From assembly GCA_017457225.1 (NCBI GenBank), contig JAFTHW010000023.1:1-64000 (forward strand): a DNA stretch of 64,000 nt, written 5' to 3'. A model generated the notes under the pieces. It saw only the letters and a program-made list of their open reading frames with translations, was not told the origin of the DNA and searched no databases. A program made the position numbers and the translations under genes. The DNA comes from Clostridia bacterium (GTDB taxonomy: Bacteria > Bacillota > Clostridia > Christensenellales > Borkfalkiaceae). Shown here piece after piece: positions 17,990-27,303 of this stretch; positions within the stretch are counted from its first letter, which is position 1, and each line of letters opens with the position of its first letter.

Positions 17990-18612
17990 TACGCGTTGAC
18001 CTCCTGGAATTTCTCTACAGCAGCCTTCGTCATAACGATTTTGTTGTTCGCTACTACTTCGTAGGTGCTCAGTTGCGCGAGGGGCAACGTTGCCAACTTG
18101 GGAAGGTTAGCCGCCGCGCGGATTACGTTGATGTCTGCGTCGTCCATTACGACGAGCGCAGTCTTGTTCAAGCCGAGCGCTTTTGCGAACGCCGCCATTT
18201 CTTTCGTCTTGGGAGCGGAAACTTTAAGCTCGTCCACTACGATGAATTCGCCGTCTGCTACTTTCTTGGAAAGCGCGGACAACAGAGCCGCTCTCTTCGC
18301 TACTACGTTCATCTTCTTGGAGAAGTCACGGGATTTGGGTGCGAATACTACGCCGCCCTTAATCCACTGAGGAGCGCGGATGGAGCCTTGACGAGCGCGA
18401 CCTGTACCTTTTTGTCTCCAAGGTTTTGCGCCGCCGCCGCGAACTTCCGATCTCGTAAGGGTGGATTTCGTACCCTGTCTTTCGTTTGCCAAACGGGTAA
18501 CGACTGCCTGATGAATCAAAGACTCTCTGTATTCGACGCCGAAAACGTTGTCGTTGAGTTCCATCTCGCCGACCTCTGCGCCGCTCATATTGTATACTTT
18601 AATAGCCGCCAT
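17989..18612 (-). CDS. rplD: 50S ribosomal protein L4
   Basis: Tunnel protein and, in several bacteria, the autoregulator of the S10 operon, 207 residues. The extended loop is visible as [19 protein letters not shown] with [11 protein letters not shown] (about residues 58-85). The spacing to rplC is 15 bases. It is a plausible ligand of the structured leader upstream of rpsJ (inference). Confidence 0.97.
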   Translation of the reverse strand: MAAIKVYNMSGAEVGEMELNDNVFGVEYRESLIHQAVVTRLANERQGTKSTLTRSEVRGGGAKPWRQKGTGRARQGSIRAPQWIKGGVVFAPKSRDFSKKMNVVAKRAALLSALSKKVADGEFIVVDELKVSAPKTKEMAAFAKALGLNKTALVVMDDADINVIRAAANLPKLATLPLAQLSTYEVVANNKIVMTKAAVEKFQEVNA

Positions 18613-18627
18613 TGTCTTTCACCCTCC

Positions 18628-19263
18628 TTATTTGCTCTTCACGCTGTCCGAAATGGTAACGATGCTACCTTTGGGTCCGGGAATAGCGCCTTTGATGAGG
18701 ATCGCGTTTCTCTCCACATCAACCTTTACGACTTCAAGGTTCTGAATGGTAACGTTTTCCACACCGTACTGACCTGCGAGATGCTTGTTCTTGAAAACTC
18801 TCGAAGGAGCACTGATAGAACCCATAGAACCGGGCTCTCTGTGTACGGGGCCGGTACCGTGCGTCATCTTAAGTCTTTGTTGATTCCAACGCTTGATAAC
18901 CCCCGTGAAACCGTGACCTTTCGTAACGCCCGAAACGTCTACCTTGTCGCCTGCCGCGAATACGTCTGCTTTCAGCTCTGCGCCGACTTCGTACGTTTCC
19001 GCATTTGCCACTCTGATTTCTTTCAACACTTTGTGAGGCTTAACGCCTGCTTTCTTGTATTGACCGAGTTCGGGTTTCGTCAACGCTTTTTCGCTCGTTT
19101 CGATGAAGCCGAGCTTCAACGCTGCGTAACCGTCGTTCTCTACGGTCTTTACCTGTACTACGGGGCAAGGGCCCGCTTCTACTACCGTGACGGGGATTTG
19201 TTTTCCGTCTTCTGCAAAGATCTGGGTCATCCCGACTTTGCGACCGATGATTGCTTTATTCAT
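18628..19263 (-). CDS. rplC: 50S ribosomal protein L3
   Basis: Large-subunit assembly initiator near the peptidyl-transferase centre, 211 residues. It begins [20 protein letters not shown] and carries the diagnostic [19 protein letters not shown] loop with [16 protein letters not shown]. It is the second gene after rpsJ. Confidence 0.97.
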   Translation of the reverse strand: MNKAIIGRKVGMTQIFAEDGKQIPVTVVEAGPCPVVQVKTVENDGYAALKLGFIETSEKALTKPELGQYKKAGVKPHKVLKEIRVANAETYEVGAELKADVFAAGDKVDVSGVTKGHGFTGVIKRWNQQRLKMTHGTGPVHREPGSMGSISAPSRVFKNKHLAGQYGVENVTIQNLEVVKVDVERNAILIKGAIPGPKGSIVTISDSVKSK

Positions 19264-19335
19264 TGATAAAGTTCACTCCTTAAATTTTTTTATTTTCGAA
19301 TACCTTTGAAAAGTATTTCTCGGCTAGTTCGTCTA

Positions 19336-19635
19336 TCAAAGCTTGATCTTGATGTCAACGCCTGCAGGGAGGTGGATGGAATCAAGAAGCTTTGCGTTGG
19401 GGGAATAGATATCGATGATTCTCTTGTACGTTCTCATTTCGAACTGTTCACGGGAATCCTTATACTTGTGCGGGGAACGAAGAATCGTAACGATTTCTCT
19501 TTCCGTAGGAAGAGGAATAGGACCGGAGATCTTTGCACCGCTCTTCTTCATCGTCTCAACGATACGGCTTGCCGCTTCGTCTACGAGTTCGTGGTCGTAT
19601 GCCGCCAACTTAATTCTGATTTTCTGTACTGCCAT
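19336..19635 (-). CDS. rpsJ: 30S ribosomal protein S10
   Basis: Head protein and transcription antitermination factor NusE, 99 residues. It contains [56 protein letters not shown] (family core) and [15 protein letters not shown]. It is the first gene of the S10-spc unit here; no tuf or fusA lies upstream. A good SD (AAGGAG) precedes ATG at 19635. Confidence 0.97.
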   Translation of the reverse strand: MAVQKIRIKLAAYDHELVDEAASRIVETMKKSGAKISGPIPLPTEREIVTILRSPHKYKDSREQFEMRTYKRIIDIYSPNAKLLDSIHLPAGVDIKIKL

Positions 19636-19887
19636 TTCTTGTTACTCCTTTTACTGTTTATACTAACTTTTTATTTGCTGTATCAACCCAACCGTGTGTA
19701 TCGAAGTTTTTACAAAATAAAAACACTCTTTTACTGATCTTTCCGAGCGTTTCTTTCGCAAAGCCTCGGTTAGTCGCAGGAATCTAAGCCCCACACTTGT
19801 CAGTAGAAATTATCAGCTAAAGCGGCTTTTGCCTTAGAATTTCTGTAACTTCCTACCTCATTCCATACAACGGCGTTTTTACGCAGC
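19636..19887 (-). promoter_or_regulatory. structured 5' leader of the S10 operon
   Basis: About 250 transcribed bases precede rpsJ. The clearest element is a hairpin at 19805-19844: outer stem AGAAATT/AATTTCT (7 bp), then CTAA/TTAG and GGC/GCC around a TTTT loop with a small internal bulge. A second pairing CCGAG/CTCGG is possible at about 19743-19770. S10 operons are regulated by L4 through such a leader in Gammaproteobacteria, and B. subtilis also has a long S10 leader. No open frame is seen. Confidence 0.6.
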
Positions 19888-19893
19888 CTACTT

Positions 19894-19922
19894 ATATTAT
19901 CAAATTTGCAAGCGTATGTCAA
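19894..19922 (-). promoter_or_regulatory. promoter of the S10-spc ribosomal operon
   Basis: On the minus strand, TTGACA (19917-19922) and TAATAT (19894-19899) are 17 bases apart. An AT-rich stretch with A and T runs lies upstream (19923-20040) and could act as an UP element. It is the only strong promoter between the lipoprotein gene and rpsJ. Confidence 0.8.
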
Positions 19923-20041
19923 GCGTTTAAACGACTTTTTTTAAAAATTTTTTTAATTTGGTAAAATTTTCTTTTCTTCGTCTTTTTTTCTTATTTTTTT
20001 GATTATTTCCACTCTTCCGCCATTTTATACTTCCTTAATTT

Positions 20042-20081
20042 TATATACGCGTACACGTACGTATACGCGTATACACGCGTA
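20042..20081. other. 40-nt alternating pyrimidine-purine tract (Z-DNA candidate)
   Basis: Forty consecutive bases alternate strictly between pyrimidine and purine, mixing TA, CG and CA/TG steps. The tract holds three ACGCGT hexamers (20047, 20065, 20075) and the 14-base palindrome GTATACGCGTATAC at 20061-20074. It lies between the lipoprotein terminator and the S10 promoter. This part of the 500-base gap holds no gene. Confidence 0.7.
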
Positions 20082-20084
20082 GGC

Positions 20085-20122
20085 GTAAAAAAGGACCCGA
20101 CGTATAGCCGAGTCCTTTTCTT
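20085..20122 (-). terminator. terminator of the RsgI-domain lipoprotein gene
   Basis: On the minus strand, a 7-bp stem GGACTCG/CGGGTCC (one G-U pair) is preceded by AAAA and followed by TTTTTTACG. It lies about 20 bases after the stop codon. Confidence 0.75.
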
Positions 20123-20137
20123 GGTCAATACTCTTTC

Positions 20138-21328
20138 TTATTCGCCGACAGCCCACTGTTCTTGTAGCGCGGATTTCATATTCGCCCAATTGGTTTCCGC
20201 CGCCGTAATCGCCGCTTCGTACGTCGTTTCAAATTCCGTGAAGAACGCCGTCTGCGCCGCTTGTTGCTTCGTGGAGATCTCTTCGAGATGATCGTTCGCC
20301 TTTACCGAAGCCGAATCCAAGAAAGCAACGACCGTATCGTACGCCGTTTTTACCTGCGTTTTTGCCGTCGCAAGCGCCGTTTCCGCCGTTTCTTTTGCGG
20401 TTTCCAAAGTGTCTTCCGCCGCATCTAACAAAGTCTCGTAATTGTCAAGCGCCGCCGTAATCGCAGTCGTTACTTCCGTCTGCGTCAAAGACGCTACGTA
20501 CTCTCTGTAATTCACGTAATCGGTCTTCGCAGTACGGAACGCCGCCAACGCAAGCTGATAGGGGCTGGATTCGTCTACGAGCATCGTTTTACGCGTCGTT
20601 TCGATCAAATTCACCGCCGTGGAATAACCGGTGTACGCCGCCTCGTACATCAACTTCTGCATTTCGTTCAAATGCCCTTTCAACGCCTCAAGCTCCGCTT
20701 GCTCCATTGCAAACGCTTTCGCTTCGTAATACGCGTTCTTTACTTCCTGCGAATAAAATTCCGCCGTTTCCTTTCTCGACGCGAGAATTTCTTCTACTAA
20801 AGCCGAGTATTCCATCGCCTGGATTTCAGCTGCCTCCAGATAAGGAGCGCATTCCGCAACGAGTTCTTGAAGGTCTTCCTTGTCGATCGTTTCTTTTTCG
20901 ATCGTCGCCGTAACGTTTTGCGCAGTCAGGTATTCCTGCACCTTGCCCTTAACGCCGTCGTACAATTTCGTAGCCGCCGATGCGTCGCCCGAAATAGAGA
21001 TCTCGATCTCGTTGTCGCCGTCGGAAACGTTACCCGAAACGAGGAATCCCGTTTCTTTGGATACTTCTACGAACAATTTCGCCGCTTCGTCCGCCGTCTT
21101 GCCCGTAAACACTTCCGCGCTGACAATCAGGTTGCCCTCTTCATTGAGCGCGTTTACGCTGACGACTTTATTATCTGCGTCCAATACAAATTCTACTTCG
21201 GGATTCAGCGAAAGATTCATAACCGTTTTCTCTTCGTTTTTGCCGCCGAACAAATTACAGCCGCTGAACGCCGTCACTCCCGACCCCAAAAAGACCGCCG
21301 AGCAGATAATTGCCATTAGTTTTTTCAT
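20138..21328 (-). CDS. lipoprotein with RsgI-like domain and long helical region
   Basis: Predicted surface lipoprotein, 396 residues from ATG at 21328, which has GGAGGG eight bases upstream. A further in-frame start lies 12 codons earlier but has no such site. The signal peptide spans residues 1-23 with Cys24 (FSGC) as the lipidation residue. Residues about 35-105 resemble the extracytoplasmic domain of RsgI-type anti-sigma factors: SLNPEVEF, then KVVSVNALNEEG and a GKTADEAAKLF helix. The Asn42-Pro43 step matches the site at which RsgI proteins cleave themselves. Residues about 125-390 are Ala/Glu/Thr-rich helix, likely coiled coil. No anti-sigma cytoplasmic part and no sigma factor gene are present. 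The function is unknown. Confidence 0.65.
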   Translation of the reverse strand: MKKLMAIICSAVFLGSGVTAFSGCNLFGGKNEEKTVMNLSLNPEVEFVLDADNKVVSVNALNEEGNLIVSAEVFTGKTADEAAKLFVEVSKETGFLVSGNVSDGDNEIEISISGDASAATKLYDGVKGKVQEYLTAQNVTATIEKETIDKEDLQELVAECAPYLEAAEIQAMEYSALVEEILASRKETAEFYSQEVKNAYYEAKAFAMEQAELEALKGHLNEMQKLMYEAAYTGYSTAVNLIETTRKTMLVDESSPYQLALAAFRTAKTDYVNYREYVASLTQTEVTTAITAALDNYETLLDAAEDTLETAKETAETALATAKTQVKTAYDTVVAFLDSASVKANDHLEEISTKQQAAQTAFFTEFETTYEAAITAAETNWANMKSALQEQWAVGE

Positions 21329-21400
21329 TGAGTTTTCCCTCCGTTTGTTTTCATTTCCTAACACATATATTTATATGTATTTATGCGTTAGTTTGAGTTT

Positions 21401-21428
21401 ATTATATCAAAAAAAATAGACTTGTCAA
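21401..21428 (-). promoter_or_regulatory. promoter of the RsgI-domain lipoprotein gene
   Basis: On the minus strand, TTGACA (21423-21428) and TATAAT (21401-21406) are separated by 16 bases that include a run of eight T. The start codon lies about 70 bases downstream. A small AT inverted repeat (ACATATA/TATATGT) lies between them. Confidence 0.75.
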
Positions 21429-21475
21429 TACTTTTTTGTAAAATTTCTTAATTTTTTCACATAAAAATTTCACAT

Positions 21476-21507
21476 AAAAAAGCCCAAGAGAATATCTCCC
21501 GAGCTCC
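21476..21507 (-). terminator. terminator of typA
   Basis: On the minus strand, an 11-bp stem with three G-U pairs (arms AGCTCGGGAGA and TCTCTTGGGCT) is followed by TTTTTTATG. It lies about 30 bases after the typA stop. Confidence 0.75.
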
Positions 21508-21532
21508 TTTGTTTTTAACGCTTACGCGATTC

Positions 21533-23359
21533 TTACTTATTCTTTTCTCTAAATCTTGCCTTTGCCCGAAGCTCGCTGTCCAAGATCCGTTTGCGGATTC
21601 GCAACGTCTTGGGCGTGACCTCCAAAAGCTCGTCGTCGGCGATAAATTCCAAACATTCCTCCAAGCTCATTTTGCTGACGGGAACGAGCGTTAACGCATC
21701 GTCGCTACCCGAAGAGCGAGTATTGGTGAGGTGCTTGGTTTTGCAGACATTGACGTTGATGTCGTCGGATAAATTGGTATAACCTACGACCATACCTTGA
21801 TATACAGGTGTCCCGGGCGTGATAAACAGCGTACCTCTGCCCTGCGCGTTAAACAGTCCGTACGTTACCGCCTCGCCCGTTTCGTGCGCCACAAGCGAAC
21901 CCGTGTTTCTTCTCTGCAAATCCCCTTTGTACGGCTCGTACGAATAGAAGATCGTGTTCATAATACCCTGTCCTTTGGTATCCGTCAAAAATTCACTCTT
22001 ATATCCGAACAAACCGCGGGACGGTACGGTAAATTCCAAACGCATACGATTCCCGATCGCCGTCATTTGCACAAGACTCCCCTTTCGGTTACCCATCGCG
22101 GAGAAAACGGGTCCCGTCATATCTTCGGGAACGTCCGCAACGAAGCGTTCAATCGGCTCGTGACGGACTCCGTCGATCTCTTTATACAATACTTTGGGCG
22201 TAGAAACTTGGAATTCGTATCCCTCTCTTCTCATCGTTTCAATGAGAATGGAAAGGTGCATTTCCCCTCTGCCGCACACGCGGAAGCTGTCCGCATATTC
22301 CGTATCGTTTACCCGCAGGGAAACGTCGCGAAGCAGTTCTCGATACAGTCTATCGCGAAGCTGACGGGAAGTAACGAATTTTCCTTCTCTGCCCGCAAAC
22401 GGACTGTCGTTTACCGAGAACGTCATCTCGACCGTGGGATCTTCGATTTTGACGAATTGTACAGGCTCTACCTTACTCGGCTCGCACACGGTATCCCCGA
22501 TGTTGAGTCCGTCGATCCCCGAGAACATAACGATATCCCCTGCTTGCGCCGACGGAACGAGCGTACGTTCTAATCCTTCGATTTGATATAAATTGACAAT
22601 TTTACAGTTCGTACGGACTTTGGAATCGTTAAAATTGCAAATGCTGACGGGCTCGTTCGCGCGGATCACGCCGCGTTCGATCTTACCGATTCCGATACGT
22701 CCTACGAATTCGTTATAGTCGATACAGGAAACAAGAAGTTGCCCTGCTCCCTCCGTATCCACCTCCATCGGCGGAATGGTTTCCAAAATAGTATCGAAGA
22801 GCGGATTGAGATTGGGCTCTTGCTTGTCGGGAGTACGCGACGACGTACCCTGCCGTCCGCAACAATAGACGATCGGGCTGTCCAACTGTTCGTCCGTCGC
22901 GTCGAGATCCATCATCAAAAGCTGCATTTCTTCTACGACTTCGTCAATTCTTGCATCCAGTCTATCTACTTTATTGATAACGATAATCAATTTCAAACCA
23001 AGCTGCAGCGCTTTTTGCATAACGAAACGCGTTTGCGGCAACGGCCCTTCCGCCGCGTCCACCAAAATCAATGCGCCGTTTACCATTTTCAGGACACGTT
23101 CAACTTCGCCCGAGAAATCCGCGTGTCCCGGCGTATCTACGATGTTGATTTTGACGCCGTTATAATGCGCCGAAGTATTTTTTGCGAGTATGGTGATTCC
23201 GCGCTCTCTTTCGAGATCGCCCGAGTCCATCACTCTGTCCTGTACCTGTTGATTGTCGCGAAACACGCCGCCTTGCGCCAACATTTCGTTGACAAGCGTC
23301 GTTTTTCCGTGGTCTACGTGCGCGATAATCGCTACGTTTCTTAAATCGTTTCTGATCAT
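21533..23359 (-). CDS. typA: ribosome-associated GTPase TypA/BipA
   Basis: Translational GTPase of the EF-G/LepA class that assists ribosome assembly and stress growth, 608 residues (normal). The G domain is N-terminal: G1 AHVDHGKTT (residues about 14-22), G3 DTPGHADF, and G4 NKVD. Domain II, the EF-G III/V-like domains and the BipA-specific C-terminal domain with [20 protein letters not shown] follow. It appears to be a single-gene unit, with its own weak promoter upstream and terminator downstream. Confidence 0.95.
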   Translation of the reverse strand: MIRNDLRNVAIIAHVDHGKTTLVNEMLAQGGVFRDNQQVQDRVMDSGDLERERGITILAKNTSAHYNGVKINIVDTPGHADFSGEVERVLKMVNGALILVDAAEGPLPQTRFVMQKALQLGLKLIIVINKVDRLDARIDEVVEEMQLLMMDLDATDEQLDSPIVYCCGRQGTSSRTPDKQEPNLNPLFDTILETIPPMEVDTEGAGQLLVSCIDYNEFVGRIGIGKIERGVIRANEPVSICNFNDSKVRTNCKIVNLYQIEGLERTLVPSAQAGDIVMFSGIDGLNIGDTVCEPSKVEPVQFVKIEDPTVEMTFSVNDSPFAGREGKFVTSRQLRDRLYRELLRDVSLRVNDTEYADSFRVCGRGEMHLSILIETMRREGYEFQVSTPKVLYKEIDGVRHEPIERFVADVPEDMTGPVFSAMGNRKGSLVQMTAIGNRMRLEFTVPSRGLFGYKSEFLTDTKGQGIMNTIFYSYEPYKGDLQRRNTGSLVAHETGEAVTYGLFNAQGRGTLFITPGTPVYQGMVVGYTNLSDDINVNVCKTKHLTNTRSSGSDDALTLVPVSKMSLEECLEFIADDELLEVTPKTLRIRKRILDSELRAKARFREKNK

Positions 23360-23401
23360 ATAAAACTACTCCCGATCAAAAGGTTATTTTTTAACTTTCT
23401 T

Positions 23402-23430
23402 ATTTTAATACTTTTTCTTTCATTTCGCAA
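23402..23430 (-). promoter_or_regulatory. possible promoter of typA
   Basis: On the minus strand, TTGCGA (23425-23430) and TAAAAT (23402-23407) are 17 bases apart, about 45 bases before the start codon. The -10 box departs from consensus, so this is a moderate call. Confidence 0.45.
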
Positions 23431-23483
23431 CGAAAAAGCGTATAAAACGCAAAAATTTTTTCTCAAAATGCCAAAAAACGGCA

Positions 23484-23519
23484 AAATTTTTCCGCATTCT
23501 CAAACGTAAGACTGCGGAA
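23484..23519 (-). terminator. terminator of thyA-folA
   Basis: On the minus strand, TTCCGCA pairs with TGCGGAA (23513-23519 with 23490-23496) around a 16-base loop, followed by AAATTTT. The U-tract is interrupted, so strength is uncertain. A second small stem GCCG-loop-GGC with T runs follows at about 23463-23485. Confidence 0.5.
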
Positions 23520-23524
23520 TCCTT

Positions 23525-24025
23525 TCATAAAAGCCGTTTCGCCTTATTTTCGTATCTCGTAAAACGGATCGTGTAACCGTTGTCCTCCAACGCTTCCCCC
23601 TCATCCACACACACGAACTCCTCGCTTGCATCTAAGTTCGGGAAGAACACTTCCGCGCCGCCAACCGCTTCGACCTTGGTCACCAACGCCTCGTCGCAAT
23701 ACGGCAACAGTTCTTTGTACACTTCGCCTCCGCCAATAACGTAAATCTCTTCGTTTAAACGGGTTTTTAACTCGTTTTTCAACTCTTCATAGGAACGCAC
23801 GATAATACAGTCATCGCGTACCTGCCCCCTAGAAAGCACGATATTTACTCGGTTTTTTAAGGGCTTTTGACCGGGGAAAGAACGCAAGGTGTTTCCGCCC
23901 ATCACAATGGTGTGTCCCATCGTCGTTTCACGGAAAAATTGCATATCTTTGGGCAGGGAAAACATCATATCGTTCCCTTTGCCGATGCCCCACTCCAAAT
24001 CAGCGTGTACGATCGCCCGAATCAT
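23525..24025 (-). CDS. folA: dihydrofolate reductase
   Basis: Reduces dihydrofolate to tetrahydrofolate with NADPH, 166 residues. Motifs: AIVHADLEWGIGKGNDMMFSLPKDMQFF at the N-terminus (substrate and Met20-type loop), GHTIVMGGNTLRSFPG (NADPH site) and IYVIGGGEVYKEL. Its ATG overlaps the thyA stop by four bases (ATGA), so the two are translationally coupled. This fits their shared job, since ThyA makes the dihydrofolate that FolA recycles. Confidence 0.95.
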   Translation of the reverse strand: MIRAIVHADLEWGIGKGNDMMFSLPKDMQFFRETTMGHTIVMGGNTLRSFPGQKPLKNRVNIVLSRGQVRDDCIIVRSYEELKNELKTRLNEEIYVIGGGEVYKELLPYCDEALVTKVEAVGGAEVFFPNLDASEEFVCVDEGEALEDNGYTIRFTRYENKAKRLL

Positions 24026-24852
24026 ATCGCCACCGGAATTTTCGACTCCAATTTCTCATACTCGTAATCCACGAGCTGGAAACTGTCCACCGTGAAATCG
24101 TAGAAATCGGTCACGTTCGGATCGACGATGAGTTTGGGCGCTTTATGACGGGGATTCGCCAAAATCTCTTTGACGAGCGGAATATGGCGATCATAGATAT
24201 GCGCGTCCGCGATCACGTGTACGAGCTCGCCCGCTTTCAAACCCGAAACCTGCGCCAGCATAATGAGCAATACCGCGTATTGCACGACGTTCCAGTTGTT
24301 CGCCGTGAGCATATCGTTAGAGCGTTGGTTTAAAATCCCGTTGAGCGTATCCCCCGAAACGTTAAACGTCATCGAGTACGCGCAAGGGTATAAATTCATT
24401 TCGTGTAAGTCTTGAAAATTATAAATATTCGTCATAATACGACGGCTTGCGGGGTTGTTTTTAAGGTCGTACAGCACTCGATCCACCTGATCGAACTCCC
24501 CTTCTTTATACTGATGTTTGACCCCGAGCTGATAGCCGTACGCTTTCCCAATCGAGCCGTTTTTATCCGCCCAGCTATCCCAGATGTGAGATTTAAGGTC
24601 GTGAATGTTATTGCTCTTTTTTTGCCAAATCCAAAGCAGCTCGTCCACGCAAGATTTAAACGCCGTACGGCGCATCGTCAGAATGGGAAACTCCTCCTGA
24701 AGATTATAGCGGTTTACGATCCCGAATTTTTTGACCGTATGCGCGGGAGTACCGTCCTCCCATCTCGGACGCACGGGAAGATCGGTATCCCAAAAACCGT
24801 TTTCCATAATTTCCGTCATATTTTGCGCGAAAATTTCGTCAGCTCTGCTCAT
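24022..24852 (-). CDS. thyA: thymidylate synthase (ThyA type)
   Basis: Methylates dUMP to dTMP using methylene-tetrahydrofolate, 276 residues. The nucleophile is Cys157 in the LYPCAYSM segment. The phosphate-binding RRIMTNI and QRSND motifs and the C-terminal YDFTVDSFQLVDYEYEKLESK fit the family. Where many ThyAs read QRSCD...G.PFN, this one reads QRSND...NNWN, a known variant type in clostridial relatives. It is the first gene of the thyA-folA pair behind its own promoter. Confidence 0.94.
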   Translation of the reverse strand: MSRADEIFAQNMTEIMENGFWDTDLPVRPRWEDGTPAHTVKKFGIVNRYNLQEEFPILTMRRTAFKSCVDELLWIWQKKSNNIHDLKSHIWDSWADKNGSIGKAYGYQLGVKHQYKEGEFDQVDRVLYDLKNNPASRRIMTNIYNFQDLHEMNLYPCAYSMTFNVSGDTLNGILNQRSNDMLTANNWNVVQYAVLLIMLAQVSGLKAGELVHVIADAHIYDRHIPLVKEILANPRHKAPKLIVDPNVTDFYDFTVDSFQLVDYEYEKLESKIPVAI

Positions 24853-24880
24853 GATTTATCCTCCGTAAGTTTTCTGTTTC

Positions 24881-24909
24881 AGTATAGCATATTTTCTTCT
24901 TTTCGTCAA
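24881..24909 (-). promoter_or_regulatory. promoter of thyA-folA
   Basis: On the minus strand, TTGACG (24904-24909) and TATACT (24881-24886) are 17 bases apart with an extended -10 TGC. The start codon is about 30 bases downstream. Confidence 0.8.
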
Positions 24910-24975
24910 GGATTCGGAGCGCATAGAAAAAAATCCCTTTAAAAAAATCTTTTTTTTAATTGTTTTTCCAAAAAG

Positions 24976-25004
24976 TTGACAAACGCCCAAAAAATGGGTA
25001 TTAT
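24976..25004 (+). promoter_or_regulatory. promoter of the pgk-tpiA-gpmI operon
   Basis: TTGACA (24976-24981) and TATTAT (24999-25004) are 17 bases apart. The spacer holds a small inverted repeat GCCCA-AAAAA-TGGGT (24985-24999) between the two boxes, which could be an operator. No cggR or gapA gene is present nearby. Confidence 0.75.
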
Positions 25005-25046
25005 ATATACGGATAAAAAATTATTTTAAGGAGAAATCTGAATTCT

Positions 25047-26363
25047 ATGAACAAGAAAACCGTAAAAGACGTAAACGTAAAAGGCAAAAAAGTCCTTGTC
25101 AGATGCGACTTTAACGTGCCGATGAAAGACGGCGTGATCACCGACGAAAACCGTATTGTCGGAGCGCTCCCCACCATTCAATACTTGATGGAACAAGGCG
25201 CGAAAGTCGTGCTTTGCTCGCATATGGGCAAGCCTCATAACGTATTCGACGCAAAACTCGAACTCAACAAAAAAGAAAAAGCGAAAATCGCGGCTCTTCC
25301 CGAAGCGGAACAGGCGGCGGCTACCGAAGAAGCGCTTGAAAAAGCAAAGAAAGACGTGAAGAAGCTCACGCTTGCGCCCGTTGCCGCTCGATTGAACGAA
25401 TTACTCGGCGGCAAAGTTACGTTTGCTTCCGACGTCATCGGCGACGACGCGAAAGCAAAAGTTGCAGCTTGCAAGGAAGGCGAATGCGTACTTTTGGAGA
25501 ACTTGCGTTTCCATAAAGGCGAAGAAAAGAAAGCTCCCGAATTTATGCAAGCGCTTGCGAGCTATTGCGAAGTGTACGTAAACGACGCGTTCGGTACGGC
25601 GCACCGTTCCCACTCCTCTACTGCGGGTATCGTGGAAGAAGGTTTGGTAGAAACTGCGGCTTGCGGTTTCCTGATTGAAAAGGAACTCTCCGTGATGGCG
25701 GATACGCTCGAAAACCCCGAAAGACCTTTCGTTGCCATTCTCGGCGGCGCAAAAGTTGCGGACAAGCTGAACGTTATCTCCAACCTCCTCGAAAAATGCG
25801 ATACGCTCGTCATTGGCGGCGGTATGGCGTATACGTTCCTGAAAGCAAAAGGCGGAAAAATCGGTACGTCCCTCGTTGACGACGAAAAGATCGAATACTG
25901 CAACGAAATGTTGAAAAAGGCGGAAGCGCTCGGCAAGAAATTGGTACTCCCCGTAGATACCGTTGCCGCTCACGAATTCCCCAACCCTATCGACGCGCCC
26001 ATTGAAACGACTGTCGTTCCCTCGAATGCAATTCCCGATGATATGATGGGTCTTGACATCGGTCCTGAAACGAAGAAATTGTTCGCTTCCGTTATCGCAG
26101 ATGCGAAATCGGTGATTTGGAACGGTCCTATGGGCGTATTTGAAAACCCCATCCTTGCAGAAGGTACGAAAGCAGTTGCGCAAGCGCTCGCAAACGCGTA
26201 CGGAAAAGCAACTACGATTATCGGCGGCGGCGACTCCGCTGCGGCTGTGCAAGTACTCGGCTTCGCGGATAAGATGACGCACATCTCCACGGGCGGCGGC
26301 GCGTCCCTCGAACTCTTCGAAGGCAAAGTGCTTCCCGGTATCGCTTGTCTGAACGACAAATAA
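25047..26363 (+). CDS. pgk: phosphoglycerate kinase
   Basis: Transfers phosphate from 1,3-bisphosphoglycerate to ADP in glycolysis, 438 residues. It starts with [16 protein letters not shown] (residues 14-29) and shows [10 protein letters not shown], the hinge, and GGGDSAAAV near the C-terminus with [14 protein letters not shown]. At residues about 66-106 it carries an Ala/Glu/Lys-rich helical insertion, between SHMGKP and LAPVA, where most PGKs have a short loop. This accounts for the 40 extra residues. GGAG lies upstream of the ATG. gapA is not adjacent. Confidence 0.96.
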   Translation: MNKKTVKDVNVKGKKVLVRCDFNVPMKDGVITDENRIVGALPTIQYLMEQGAKVVLCSHMGKPHNVFDAKLELNKKEKAKIAALPEAEQAAATEEALEKAKKDVKKLTLAPVAARLNELLGGKVTFASDVIGDDAKAKVAACKEGECVLLENLRFHKGEEKKAPEFMQALASYCEVYVNDAFGTAHRSHSSTAGIVEEGLVETAACGFLIEKELSVMADTLENPERPFVAILGGAKVADKLNVISNLLEKCDTLVIGGGMAYTFLKAKGGKIGTSLVDDEKIEYCNEMLKKAEALGKKLVLPVDTVAAHEFPNPIDAPIETTVVPSNAIPDDMMGLDIGPETKKLFASVIADAKSVIWNGPMGVFENPILAEGTKAVAQALANAYGKATTIIGGGDSAAAVQVLGFADKMTHISTGGGASLELFEGKVLPGIACLNDK

Positions 26364-26371
26364 TCTAAATC

Positions 26372-26400
26372 TTGCGAGGGCAGCGCTTACGCCTGCCCTC
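26372..26400 (+). promoter_or_regulatory. intercistronic hairpin between pgk and tpiA
   Basis: GAGGGCAG pairs with CTGCCCTC (about 26377-26401) around a nine-base loop. No T run follows, so this is more likely an mRNA stability or partial attenuation element than a terminator. Confidence 0.5.
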
Positions 26401-26439
26401 CCATCACGTAAATTGAATCAAAACACAGGAGTAAATATT

Positions 26440-27186
26440 ATGAGAAAACCTATTATTGCAGGCAACTGGAAAATGAATAACACCGCTTCCGAAGGCGTGG
26501 CGCTTGTTAAAGCGATCGCTCCCCTCGTTACCGAAGCGAATTGCGACGTAGTCGTTTGCGTTCCCGCGATCGACATTCCCGCAGTTAGCGAAGCGTTGAA
26601 AGGCACGAACATTGCGCTCGGCGCAGAAAACGTACACTTTGCGGAAAAAGGCGCTTATACGGGCGAGATCTCCGCGGCAATGTTGCTCGAATACGGCGTA
26701 AAATACGTCATTATCGGCCACAGCGAACGCCGTCAGTATTTCGCTGAAACGGACGAAACGGTCAACAAGAGAACGCTTACCGCGCTCAAAGCTGGTTTGA
26801 CGCCTATCGTTTGTATCGGCGAATCCTTGGAAGAAAGAGAAACGGGCAAGACGGAAGAAGTCCTTGCAAAACAGATTCACGAAGGTTTGAAAGACATCGA
26901 AGACATCAAACAGATCGTTATCGCTTACGAACCCGTATGGGCGATCGGAACGGGTAAAACCGCTACCGCTGAGCAGGCCAACGAAACCATCGCGTTCATT
27001 CGTAAAACGGTGGGCGAAATGTTCTGCCCGAAGTGCGCGGCAGAGCTTCGCATCCAATACGGCGGAAGCATGAACGCAGGCAACTGCAAAGAATTGATGG
27101 CTATGGATGAAATCGACGGCGGCTTGATCGGCGGCGCTTCTTTGAAAGCTCCCGATTTCGCGGCAATCGTAAACTTCGATAAATAA
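26440..27186 (+). CDS. tpiA: triose-phosphate isomerase
   Basis: Interconverts dihydroxyacetone phosphate and glyceraldehyde 3-phosphate, TIM barrel of 248 residues from the chosen start. It begins [13 protein letters not shown] with Lys11-type substrate lysine in GNWKMN. The catalytic His lies in IIGHSERR and the catalytic Glu in [12 protein letters not shown]. The phosphate loop is QYGGSM. ATG at 26440 has AGGAG eight bases upstream; a longer frame starting 9 codons earlier lacks such a site. Confidence 0.97.
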   Translation: MRKPIIAGNWKMNNTASEGVALVKAIAPLVTEANCDVVVCVPAIDIPAVSEALKGTNIALGAENVHFAEKGAYTGEISAAMLLEYGVKYVIIGHSERRQYFAETDETVNKRTLTALKAGLTPIVCIGESLEERETGKTEEVLAKQIHEGLKDIEDIKQIVIAYEPVWAIGTGKTATAEQANETIAFIRKTVGEMFCPKCAAELRIQYGGSMNAGNCKELMAMDEIDGGLIGGASLKAPDFAAIVNFDK

Positions 27187-27303
27187 GCCTGAACCGTTCT
27201 AAAACGATTGGGGGAGGAGCGTTCGACGAAGAGTTTCGTCCCGTACCTGCCCCCTTCCTTTTGGAATATTCACCTCTTATCATTCAAATAAGGAGAAACC
27301 ATT

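Noticed and set aside
18073..19266. Open frame of 397 codons on the plus strand opposite rplD and rplC
   Set aside because: Antisense shadow of conserved ribosomal genes; low-plausibility Cys/Phe/Arg-rich translation.
26364..26439. Terminator between pgk and tpiA
   Set aside because: A good stem is present but no T run follows, and the genes form a conserved glycolytic unit, so it was described as an intercistronic hairpin.
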